DNA of 64,000 nt from Halioglobus maricola (GTDB lineage: Bacteria > Pseudomonadota > Gammaproteobacteria > Pseudomonadales > Halieaceae). Location of the stretch: contig NZ_CP036422.1 of assembly GCF_009388985.1 (NCBI RefSeq), positions 2,184,501 through 2,248,500 of the forward strand, given 5' to 3'. A program made the position numbers and the translations under genes. The notes beneath the pieces were generated by a model. It saw only the letters and a program-made list of their open reading frames with translations. It made no database searches and was not told where the DNA came from. Of the stretch, positions 9,491 to 17,112 are shown piece by piece; the stretch's first letter is position 1; every line of letters begins with the position of its first letter.

Positions 9491-10632
9491 CGGTACGATG
9501 CTCCCATGTCAATATTGGCCTCAATGTCAGCACGCTTTCGCAAGGCGGATCCGTCTATACGCTGGTCCAGTGCCTGCTGGTAAGTTACGGCATCTAGTGG
9601 AAAAGTGACTTCACGTGACTCCCAGCTAGACAGGAGCATTGCATTGGCAAGGGCCAGCGAGTTCAGCCCCTCCTCTGCCGCCGCCAGAAGTGGCTCATCG
9701 CGTTGAATAGCAGCGGCAAAATTACGCATGACGGCGGCGTGCTGATTAATGTCTCGGTCAGGCGTAATGTCCTCGGTGGTGGCATCCGGGACGCCGAACA
9801 TCTCCTTTGTATTGCGGCTGAATTCGCCGGTGGCAGGAGAGTTTCGGGTCAGCGACAAGCGCTGACCGTCAAAATTCAGACTGCCCCGATCGCCGATGAT
9901 GTCGAAGCGATTAACGCCTGGAGCCTCACCGGTAGAACCCACGAAGAGACCGGTGGCGCCGCTGTGATACTTCAGCAATGCAGTGGCTTCGTCTTCCACT
10001 TCAATATCGTGGTAGCGGCCAAATGCACACTCCGCCCAAACCGATTCAGGCATGCCACAAAGCCACTGAAAGATATCGAGGTTATGTATGCACTGATTGA
10101 CCAACAGCCCGCCGCCCTCGCCCTTCCAGGTGGCGCGCCACTCGCTGACCTGGAAATAGACTTCCGGACGAAACCAGTTAGTCATCGTCCAGTGGGTGCG
10201 AGTAATTTCGCCCAGGGTGCCGGCAGTAATATGCTCACGCATGGCGACGAACAAAGGATCGGAGCGCTGATTCAGCATTAATGCAAAAATCTGGTCGTCG
10301 CTTTTCGCCGCCAACAATTGCTCCCCTTCGGCCAGAGAGAGGCCAATGGGTTTCTCCATCATAACGTGGAGACCAGCGTCGAGGGCGGCTTTGCCAGCGT
10401 GCAGGTGGTCAAAGGTAGGTGTGGCGATCAGAACAGCATCACAGAGGCCGCTGGCGTAGAGATCAGCCTGCTTTGCAAAGTGTTGCACGCCCAGATTTTC
10501 AGCATAGGGCGTGCGCGTACGTGAGCAAACGGCTGTCAACTCAAACGGCCCGGCCTGTCCGCTGTTCACGTTATCAATGTGCTGACTGGCAATGTTGCCG
10601 AGGCCAACAATCCCCAGGCGGATAGTATCCAT
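9487..10632 (-). CDS. Gfo/Idh/MocA-family oxidoreductase (first gene of the uronate operon)
   Basis: This 381-residue protein has a canonical N-terminal NAD(P)-binding motif (RLGIVGLGNIASQH), the catalytic-lysine segment MMEKPIGLSLAEG, and the active-site helix LLVNQCIHNLDIFQWLCG. The C-terminal half is the alpha/beta substrate-binding domain. The start ATG has an AGGAC ribosome-binding site. It is the promoter-proximal gene of the seven-gene operon, with a strong promoter about 70 bp upstream. Likely role: oxidation or reduction of a sugar or uronate hydroxyl, possibly C3 of a glycoside, working with the second Gfo/Idh enzyme and the DUF1080 fusion. Substrate unknown. Confidence 0.88.
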   Translation of the reverse strand: MDTIRLGIVGLGNIASQHIDNVNSGQAGPFELTAVCSRTRTPYAENLGVQHFAKQADLYASGLCDAVLIATPTFDHLHAGKAALDAGLHVMMEKPIGLSLAEGEQLLAAKSDDQIFALMLNQRSDPLFVAMREHITAGTLGEITRTHWTMTNWFRPEVYFQVSEWRATWKGEGGGLLVNQCIHNLDIFQWLCGMPESVWAECAFGRYHDIEVEDEATALLKYHSGATGLFVGSTGEAPGVNRFDIIGDRGSLNFDGQRLSLTRNSPATGEFSRNTKEMFGVPDATTEDITPDRDINQHAAVMRNFAAAIQRDEPLLAAAEEGLNSLALANAMLLSSWESREVTFPLDAVTYQQALDQRIDGSALRKRADIEANIDMGASYR

Positions 10633-10694
10633 GCAGGTCCTGTGAGTATGTGCCTCTTGCCAAGTCGTTCGGCATCGGGCAGACTTTAGATCGG

Positions 10695-10715
10695 TAAAGT
10701 GGTCAGGCCAATTTA
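10695..10715. promoter_or_regulatory. Putative GntR/FadR-type operator for the uronate regulon
   Basis: The 21-bp imperfect inverted repeat TAAAGTGGTC-a-GGCCAATTTA matches at 8 of 10 positions between arms. Its core TGGTCAGGCCA fits the FadR-subfamily consensus TNGTNNNACNA with one mismatch and resembles ExuR/UxuR sites. It overlaps the -10 of the minus-strand promoter, so binding would repress. The GntR regulator in the operon is the obvious candidate. Confidence 0.6.
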
Positions 10716-10738
10716 GGGATTGAGCGCTTTGCTGTCAA
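10710..10738 (-). promoter_or_regulatory. Sigma70 promoter of the uronate operon
   Basis: On the minus strand: -35 TTGACA (10738-10733, perfect), 17-bp spacer, -10 TAAATT (10715-10710, 4/6). Predicted transcription start is near 10703, giving a ~70-nt leader before the first gene at 10632. Confidence 0.65.
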
Positions 10739-10788
10739 GCACTAGCACACAACTACTCCACCAATACGGCGCAAAGAGTACCCAAACA

Positions 10789-11967
10789 ATGCAACAGACA
10801 TGGCGTTGGTTCGGCCCGAAAGACAGCGTAAGCCTGGAAAATATCGTGCAGGCTGGCGCGACAGGTGTCGTCACTTCACTGCACGACATTCCCACCGGTG
10901 ACGCATGGCCTGCTGAAGCTGTAGTCGAGCGGAAAAACGCGATTGAAGCGCATGGCTTAAGCTGGGATGTGGTAGAGAGCATCCCTCTACACAACGACAT
11001 CAAAACGCGCAGCGGCAATTACGAACAACTCATCGAAAACTACAAGACATCGATCCGCAGCGTAGGCGCCGCGGGCGTGAACGTGGTGTGCTACAACTTC
11101 ATGCCCGTCGTTGATTGGACCAGGACCAATCTCGCATACGAACTGGAGAATGCCTCACAGGCTTTGCGCTTCGAAATGACAGACTTCGCCGCCTACGATG
11201 TCTATGTACTCGAACGCGAAAATGCAGCCGCTGATTACGACTCAGAGCTACTTGCCCGTGCGAAAGCGCGGCTCGATAGCATGTCGGCACAGGAAAAAGC
11301 ACTGCTGGAAGAAAACATTATTGCGGGACTGCCCGGTGGCGAAGGTTCCTACGACCGGGACAGTATCCGCACGGCAATAGCCGAGTTTATTGCCTTGGGT
11401 AATGACGGAATGCGCGCCAACCTGTTTGCCTTCCTGCAAGCCATCATCCCAGTAGCCGAAGAAGCTGGCGTGCGCATGTGCATACATCCCGATGACCCGC
11501 CCTTCTCGCTTTTCGGCCTTCCACGCGTGGTATCTACCGCCGATGACGCGCGCGCCCTGATGGCGGCGGTTCCCAGTGTAAACAATGGTTTGACGATGTG
11601 TGCCGGCTCCTTTGGCGCTCGCGCCGATAACGATCTGATCGGGATGGTACGGGAATTCGGCCCTCAGATTCACTTCGTTCACCTGCGCAACATCAAGCGC
11701 GAAGATGACGGGTCATTCTATGAATCAGAGCACCTGGACGGTGACAACGATATGGTTGGCCTGATCTCGGCGCTTCTGGACGAAGAACAACGGCGCCTCG
11801 AAGCAGGTCGTACCGATACTATTCCCATGCGTCCTGACCACGGTCACCTGCTCGGCGATGAAATAGGTAAGGAAGGAGTGAACCCCGGCTACTCCTTTGG
11901 CGGGCGCTTGAAAGGCCTCGCGGAATTACGCGGTGTGATTCACACACTGGAGCATTTGCGCAGCTAA
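10789..11967 (+). CDS. uxuA: Mannonate dehydratase
   Basis: This 392-residue protein (E. coli UxuA: 394) begins MQQTWRWFGPKDSVSLENI and continues QAGATGVVTSLHDIPTGDAW, closely following E. coli UxuA. A TTG further upstream would add an unlikely extension, so the ATG at 10789 (preceded by AAAGAG) is chosen. Later metal-site regions are present (RMCIHPDDPP, HFVHLRNIKRE, MRPDHGHLLGDE). It dehydrates D-mannonate to 2-keto-3-deoxy-D-gluconate using Fe2+/Mn2+. It is transcribed divergently from the uronate operon and completes the pathway; KDG kinase and aldolase are not in the window. Its stop shares 4 bp with the tpm stop. Confidence 0.95.
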   Translation: MQQTWRWFGPKDSVSLENIVQAGATGVVTSLHDIPTGDAWPAEAVVERKNAIEAHGLSWDVVESIPLHNDIKTRSGNYEQLIENYKTSIRSVGAAGVNVVCYNFMPVVDWTRTNLAYELENASQALRFEMTDFAAYDVYVLERENAAADYDSELLARAKARLDSMSAQEKALLEENIIAGLPGGEGSYDRDSIRTAIAEFIALGNDGMRANLFAFLQAIIPVAEEAGVRMCIHPDDPPFSLFGLPRVVSTADDARALMAAVPSVNNGLTMCAGSFGARADNDLIGMVREFGPQIHFVHLRNIKREDDGSFYESEHLDGDNDMVGLISALLDEEQRRLEAGRTDTIPMRPDHGHLLGDEIGKEGVNPGYSFGGRLKGLAELRGVIHTLEHLRS

Positions 11968-12593
11968 AGTCTAGTCAGACAGTAAGCGCCATTGCGTACA
12001 TTGATGCCGCGAAATTCCTCGTCTTCCTTGCCGAGAGCTTGAATACGGAAGGCGCCCCCGAAAAGCCGTTCGACCTCGTCAGATGATATCGCAAACGGTG
12101 GCCCATCGAACGCGCGCTGGTCGTACTCGATAGTAATCAGCATTATTTTAGCGCCCGGCTCGAGCGCATCACACAGCTTGGCAGCATAGCGTTCGCGCAT
12201 CTGCGTGGGTAATGCTACGAGTGAAGCCCTGTCGAAAACCGCGCGACAAGCAGCAAGCTCGTCATCCGGCAATGCAAAATAATCGCCCTGGTAAAACTCA
12301 AGCCCCGGCGCAGTGTGGCGCTGGAGCTCACCAACGGCTGCCACCGAGTGCTCTATTTTGTTCTCGTTAAAAAACGCTTCGACCGCTGTCGCACTCAATT
12401 CATTCGCCAGAACCTCGTGACGTTGCATCAGCCAGACAATATCCAGCGACTTGCCCGCCAAGGGCACGAACACCCGACTGCCCGCCGGCAAAGCCAAAGC
12501 ACTCCAGTAATTGCGCAGTTGCGTATTGGTTTGCTCCTGGTGAAAGCCGATATTCTTCGACTCCCAGCGGCTCTCCCAGAAAGATTGTTCCAT
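11964..12593 (-). CDS. tpm: Thiopurine S-methyltransferase family protein (TPMT-like)
   Basis: This 209-residue class I SAM-dependent methyltransferase follows bacterial TPMT: N-terminal FWESRWESKNIGFHQ, motif I RVFVPLAGKSLDIVWL, then HEVLANELSATAVEAFF, and a core acidic motif AVFDRASLVALP. Bacterial homologues methylate thiopurines and, in Pseudomonas, selenium or tellurium oxyanions; the natural substrate is unclear. It begins 1 bp after the stop of the upstream citE-like gene and is preceded by GAGG, so the two are probably cotranscribed. It converges on uxuA with a 4-bp stop overlap. Confidence 0.9.
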   Translation of the reverse strand: MEQSFWESRWESKNIGFHQEQTNTQLRNYWSALALPAGSRVFVPLAGKSLDIVWLMQRHEVLANELSATAVEAFFNENKIEHSVAAVGELQRHTAPGLEFYQGDYFALPDDELAACRAVFDRASLVALPTQMRERYAAKLCDALEPGAKIMLITIEYDQRAFDGPPFAISSDEVERLFGGAFRIQALGKEDEEFRGINVRNGAYCLTRL

Positions 12594-12594
12594 C

Positions 12595-13470
12595 TCAGGC
12601 CTCTAGCGAGGCAATAGCATCTGCGAGCGCGAGACAGCGCTGGGCCTCCTCAACATGCAGAGCCTCCACCAGCCGTCCGTTGACAACAACGACGCCCTTG
12701 CCTTGCGCCTCGGCCTGTTCAAAGCCAGCGATCAACTCTCTTGCTGTGGCTATCTCTGCATCGCTGGGCGCAAATGCCTTGTTGGCAGCTGCGAGCTGCT
12801 TCGGATGGATCAGGCTCTTGCCATCGAAACCCAGATCGCGCCCCTGAATACAGGACGCTTCGAGCGCCGCCTCGTCGTCCAGATCCAACTGCACACCGTC
12901 GATGACATCGAGCCCATTGGCGCGTGCGGCATAAACACAGAGGTTCAGTGCTGCGATAAAGCCCATTCTGTCGGGTGTGTGGCGAACACGAGTGTCCTTG
13001 GCCAGGTCAGATGTGCCTAGCACGATACCTTTAAGGCGCGGGTGTGCCGAAGCGAGCTCCCCGATATTCAAAATACACTGAGGTGTTTCCGCCATTATCC
13101 AGATATCGATACCGGTATCACAGCCGGCCATGTCCGCCGTAGCAACAGCCTGCTCAACTTCAAGCGCAGTAGAGACTTTGGGGACGAGTATCCCATCTGG
13201 CCTGGCTTTACTGTTAGCTATGGCGGCGAGGTCGTCTGCGACCCACTCACCGTCCATCACGTTAATGCGGACGATGATTTCCCTGTGCCCATAGCCCCCC
13301 TCCTCCAGGGCCGCGACCACCTGCTCGCGTGCCTGCTGCTTGGCATCCGGGGAAACTGAGTCCTCCAGATCAAGAATCAAGCTGTCTGCGGGCAGGCTTC
13401 TGGCCTTATCCAGGGCGCGCGGGTTGGAACCAGGCATATAAAGCATGGAGCGTCTGGGGCGTACTGACAT
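12595..13470 (-). CDS. HpcH/HpaI aldolase / CitE-like CoA-ester lyase
   Basis: This 291-residue TIM-barrel lyase starts MSVRPRRSMLYMPGSNPRAL; the upstream extension of the frame to 13566 is not family-like. Conserved features are LILDLEDSVSP, VRINVMD, the metal-ligand segment IWIMAETPQ, and the C-terminal GFDGKSLIHPKQ. Relatives cleave citramalyl-CoA, malyl-CoA or beta-methylmalyl-CoA with Mg2+. A divergent family III CoA-transferase 137 bp away could make the CoA-ester substrate. Class is secure; substrate is not determined. Confidence 0.87.
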   Translation of the reverse strand: MSVRPRRSMLYMPGSNPRALDKARSLPADSLILDLEDSVSPDAKQQAREQVVAALEEGGYGHREIIVRINVMDGEWVADDLAAIANSKARPDGILVPKVSTALEVEQAVATADMAGCDTGIDIWIMAETPQCILNIGELASAHPRLKGIVLGTSDLAKDTRVRHTPDRMGFIAALNLCVYAARANGLDVIDGVQLDLDDEAALEASCIQGRDLGFDGKSLIHPKQLAAANKAFAPSDAEIATARELIAGFEQAEAQGKGVVVVNGRLVEALHVEEAQRCLALADAIASLEA

Positions 13471-13607
13471 GGGCAATACCGAACTGAGAAATGCGGTGTT
13501 CAAGCTTACACAAAGTGACACGACAAGGCCCGTGTTTTGGCAGAAATGGCCCTGTTGCAGTGCCACTACGGGTCTACAATGAATAGCAATAAAAAAAGAG
13601 GTACGGC

Positions 13608-14822
13608 ATGGATATTAAACTGAACGAACAACCCACAGGGCCGCTGGCCGGCATTCGCGTGCTGGACATCACCGCCATGATTACTGGCCCGCTATGTAGT
13701 CAAATGCTCGGCGATCTGGGGGCTGATGTCATCAAGATCGAACCCACCCATGGCGAGGTCGCTCGCTGGATGGTGCCGCCAGAGAAAAACGGCCTCACCG
13801 GTTTTTACTGCCAGATGAATCGCAACAAGCGCAGTCTCGCTCTCAATCTACAGACCCCGGAAGGTGTTGAGGCGTTGAAAAAGCTCGCGCTTGACGCTGA
13901 CATCGTAGTGGAGAATTTCCGTGCAGGCGTCGCCGACAGACTCGGCATAGGCTACGAGGACCTTAAACCGCTGAATGATCGTCTCATCTATGCAGCCATC
14001 ACCGGCTTCGGACCCACAGGTCCCTACTCCGATCGCCCGGCCTATGACCCAATCGCACAAGGGCTGGTCGGCATGATGCATATTCAGGGGGCACCATTTG
14101 GCGGCAAGCCCCAACTGATCCAATCGGCCATCGTGGACAAGACCACCGCCACTACAGCGGCGGGCGTTGTCATGGCCGCTCTCTATGCCCGCGACTGCAA
14201 CGGCGGCACAGGCAAAGGCCAGCGTGTGGACATACCAATGATTGATGCCTATGCCGCAAACTCGCTGCCCGATATGCTGCCAGTGGACACGTTCCAGCCT
14301 TCCGATATGCCCGACGCCCAACCGCTTGCGGTACTGCGTGCGTTTGCTACCCAGGACGGGCATGTGGTGGGCATGGCCCTGCAGGACAACCACTTCCTTG
14401 GCTTGTGCGAAGCACTGGAGTGTATGGAGTTACTGGAGCGGGATGGCATGAGGAATGTCGGCGAGCGCATCGCTGATTTCGGTCCCTGGCTGGATGCCAT
14501 CGAAATCGAAATCGCCAAGTGGCCGACCGATGAACTGCTCAAGCGATTCGATGCCAACGGAGTACCTTTCGGCAAGGTAAAGACCATCCGCGAGTTCGCC
14601 GAAGACCCTCAGGCCCTGCACAACCGGACGCTATTCGATGCTGAGCACCCTGAGAACGGGCAGATGCGCTACGTGCGCTATCCTGGGCATCTGTCGGAAA
14701 CGCCCGCCAGCATGCATAAACATCCCCCTACTCTGGGGCAGCATTCAGACGAAATCCTGGGTGCTATCGGCTACGACGAAGAAGCGATAAAGCAATTGCG
14801 AGAGGCTGGAATTGTCGGCTAA
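13608..14822 (+). CDS. Family III (CaiB/BaiF) CoA-transferase
   Basis: This 404-residue protein starts at an ATG behind AGAGG. N-terminal features are LAGIRVLDITAMITGPLCSQ and LGDLGADVIKIEPTHGE, then NRNKRSLALNLQTPEG and VVENFRAGVADRLG. The catalytic aspartate that forms the aspartyl-CoA anhydride is probably D177 (QSAIVDKTTAT). These enzymes move CoA between carboxylic acids. It lies divergent from the CitE-like lyase, an arrangement consistent with a transferase-plus-lyase route for a C4-C5 dicarboxylate such as itaconate, mesaconate or malate. Substrates are inferred. The stop overlaps the convergent ABC1 kinase gene by 4 bp. Confidence 0.9.
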   Translation: MDIKLNEQPTGPLAGIRVLDITAMITGPLCSQMLGDLGADVIKIEPTHGEVARWMVPPEKNGLTGFYCQMNRNKRSLALNLQTPEGVEALKKLALDADIVVENFRAGVADRLGIGYEDLKPLNDRLIYAAITGFGPTGPYSDRPAYDPIAQGLVGMMHIQGAPFGGKPQLIQSAIVDKTTATTAAGVVMAALYARDCNGGTGKGQRVDIPMIDAYAANSLPDMLPVDTFQPSDMPDAQPLAVLRAFATQDGHVVGMALQDNHFLGLCEALECMELLERDGMRNVGERIADFGPWLDAIEIEIAKWPTDELLKRFDANGVPFGKVKTIREFAEDPQALHNRTLFDAEHPENGQMRYVRYPGHLSETPASMHKHPPTLGQHSDEILGAIGYDEEAIKQLREAGIVG

Positions 14823-16825
14823 GGCCTGGCTTTACGGCCCACAGGCAGGTCGGCTGCGACCTGCCTCAATAGCCGCTTGCGATATCCGCTCGCCTGGCGG
14901 TAGCTCTCTATAGCGGGGAACTCGAGCATAACCTTGGCGATATCCTGACTCATGGCCAGCCGCGACACGCCTTTGTAGATGCCGACATAGGAACCGAGCA
15001 TTGCGGTGACTGAGCGGCTCAAATGCATATACTCACTATTGATCACAATACCCTGTCGGGCCATAACACTCGCCAGTCCCATTGCAAGCTCGAGCCGTTT
15101 GATCAATCCCTCGCTGCCCTCTCGATAAATCGTCAGCGCAAAATCCAGCCCCAGGGGCGCGATCGCGGCCTCAGAGAGTGCCTGTTCAACCAGGCGAAGA
15201 ATCTCACTGCGTTGCGCCTCTAATGCTGCAGGTTCTATACCGAGTTTGATCATTGCCGACGTAATGGCGTGCGCATCTGCCGCGAAAATTGCCTGTAGGT
15301 AATTCAGTGCCGGGCGCCAGATATTGCTCACATCGACGCTGTTACCCCAGTCGATAAAGTACAGCTCGTTGCGCTCATCTACCAACAAGTTGCCCTGGTG
15401 AAGGTCGCCGTGAAATTCCTGATACACCAACAGGTGTGACAGCAAGGTGTGCAGGAAGGCGCGTCCAACCTTGCGCCTGCTGCGCAAATTTTTGCGCCCC
15501 TGCAGTGGCCTAAAGGCGGTACCCAGGCTGGCGCCTGTTTCGATATATTCCATTTCGATAATGCGCCGCGTGGTGGCATACACCTCTGGCACGTGCCAGC
15601 CACCGGTGTATCGGGCTCTCTCGCCGAAGCGAGTTTGCACGGCAGATTCTGCCTCGAAATCGAGCTCGGCACGAAAGCCTTCGACGAAAACATCGACCTG
15701 GTCCAGCCAGGAACTTAGAAACGGCGAAAGTTTTGAATGCGGCGCCCAGTACTGGCTACTGAGAATGGCCAGCTTGATAACGGTTTTCCCGATCAGAAAC
15801 TCCCGCTCAAGATTATGCCTGCCCACCTTTACCACCAGGGTTTGCAGTTCCTGCTTGCCGCGTCTATTCAACACCGGTTTCTGCGCCACATACACAGATG
15901 CGATAGATCCAGACTTGAGTGGCTTACTGGCATCAAAGTCGTAGTAGCGCTTTGACGGTGACTCGCCGAAGCACTCTTTGAACGCCTGCTCTACTTCCCA
16001 GGGAGCCATTGGTTCAACATCTTCCTGGAAGACTTCCAGCGCGCTGCTGATCTCTTCGGGCAGGAAGTCAGAACCGGATGCGGCAACCTGAGCCATCTTG
16101 ATAAAGAAAGGGCCGAACTCGCGGACCATCTGGGCAACCACACCCGCCTGAGCCTTAAAATCTTCCGGGTCAGTATCAAAAAATTCCCGGATATAGGCGA
16201 GTGCGCCTACTTGCCGGCGAAAAACGTCGAGGTCGGAGCGCAGCACGCCAGTCTGGTCATAGAGTTCGCGCATGTGGTGGTTGTTGCTGCGCCGCATCGC
16301 TTTGATCTGGTTGAGCACATCGACGATCAAGGGCTCGTAGGCGCCGAGCACAATGCGTGCGACATCAAGGCTGACTTCACCCAGCCCCTGTAGTTCAGGC
16401 TCCGCCATCAGATCATTAAAGAAACTCCAGAACTCCTCAGTGACCTGCTCGGGAATAGGAATCACGCTGCGCGCAGTGACCTGGTCCATGAGGAAACGGA
16501 TCAAATTTTCCGTGCTCTCCTCGTTGGGCAGGATATTGTCTTCACGCAACTTCTTGGTGACGTCGCGAATCTGCTCGGTAACAGGATGCCTGCGCAGCGC
16601 CACAAATAATGCGTCCAGCGCTTCATTGAGCTCCGGCTCGGTCACATCCGCATGGCGATTGATGAGTGTGGCGAGTGGCCGCATTGCCACATAGATTTTT
16701 GCCAGCCCACCAGCAAAGGCGCCTGTGGCGCGCATTGCTGTACCCGTTCGATCACGGATGATCGGCAACCATTCCTCCAGCCGGGGCTGGGGGTCTGCGG
16801 GAGCTGCAGCTGCGGTCTTGGGCAA
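14819..16825 (-). CDS. ABC1/AarF/UbiB-family atypical kinase
   Basis: This 668-residue protein is longer than UbiB (~546). Residues ~1-220 are a helical extension. The ABC1 signature region reads FGPFFIKMAQVAASGSD, where UbiB has KxGQ. The A-rich loop is SGSIASVYVA, the ATP lysine lies in LVVKVGRHNLEREF, and the catalytic segment is FHGDLHQGNLLVDE followed by YFIDWGNSVD (DWG for DFG). UbiB-like proteins support ubiquinone or lipid metabolism as atypical ATPases/kinases. There is no C-terminal double-TM anchor as in UbiB, so this is probably a UbiB-like paralogue. The start is uncertain: TTG at 16825 gives the longest frame; ATG at 16732 is an alternative. Confidence 0.85.
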   Translation of the reverse strand: MPKTAAAAPADPQPRLEEWLPIIRDRTGTAMRATGAFAGGLAKIYVAMRPLATLINRHADVTEPELNEALDALFVALRRHPVTEQIRDVTKKLREDNILPNEESTENLIRFLMDQVTARSVIPIPEQVTEEFWSFFNDLMAEPELQGLGEVSLDVARIVLGAYEPLIVDVLNQIKAMRRSNNHHMRELYDQTGVLRSDLDVFRRQVGALAYIREFFDTDPEDFKAQAGVVAQMVREFGPFFIKMAQVAASGSDFLPEEISSALEVFQEDVEPMAPWEVEQAFKECFGESPSKRYYDFDASKPLKSGSIASVYVAQKPVLNRRGKQELQTLVVKVGRHNLEREFLIGKTVIKLAILSSQYWAPHSKLSPFLSSWLDQVDVFVEGFRAELDFEAESAVQTRFGERARYTGGWHVPEVYATTRRIIEMEYIETGASLGTAFRPLQGRKNLRSRRKVGRAFLHTLLSHLLVYQEFHGDLHQGNLLVDERNELYFIDWGNSVDVSNIWRPALNYLQAIFAADAHAITSAMIKLGIEPAALEAQRSEILRLVEQALSEAAIAPLGLDFALTIYREGSEGLIKRLELAMGLASVMARQGIVINSEYMHLSRSVTAMLGSYVGIYKGVSRLAMSQDIAKVMLEFPAIESYRQASGYRKRLLRQVAADLPVGRKARP

Positions 16826-17112
16826 AATACAATCCGGGCCAGCATTTCAGCCAGCACAAAATTCTGATTTGGGGTGGAGACGCGCCGCTGGTGATACCGG
16901 CTCAGGCACGCCCTGACCGCCATTGTGTACGAACAGATTGGGCCGAGCAAGCTGTGCTGTCGTTAAACGGCAGCATACCCTGTGCATAAAGTTGCAGCAG
17001 GCATCAAATTGCTCTAGTTTCTTGTGCATCTGTAATACAGGCCCCCGATTGTCGCTTTGCGCGAGCATTCGGGCTATCACATAGGACGTGTATCCATGGG
17101 TGTTCTCCAATA
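16826..17112. other. Divergent intergenic region between the ABC1 kinase and the first TPR kinase
   Basis: This 287-bp region must hold two divergent promoters. I see no sigma70 match good enough to name, no RNA gene, and no ORF that resembles a protein. Confidence 0.5.
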
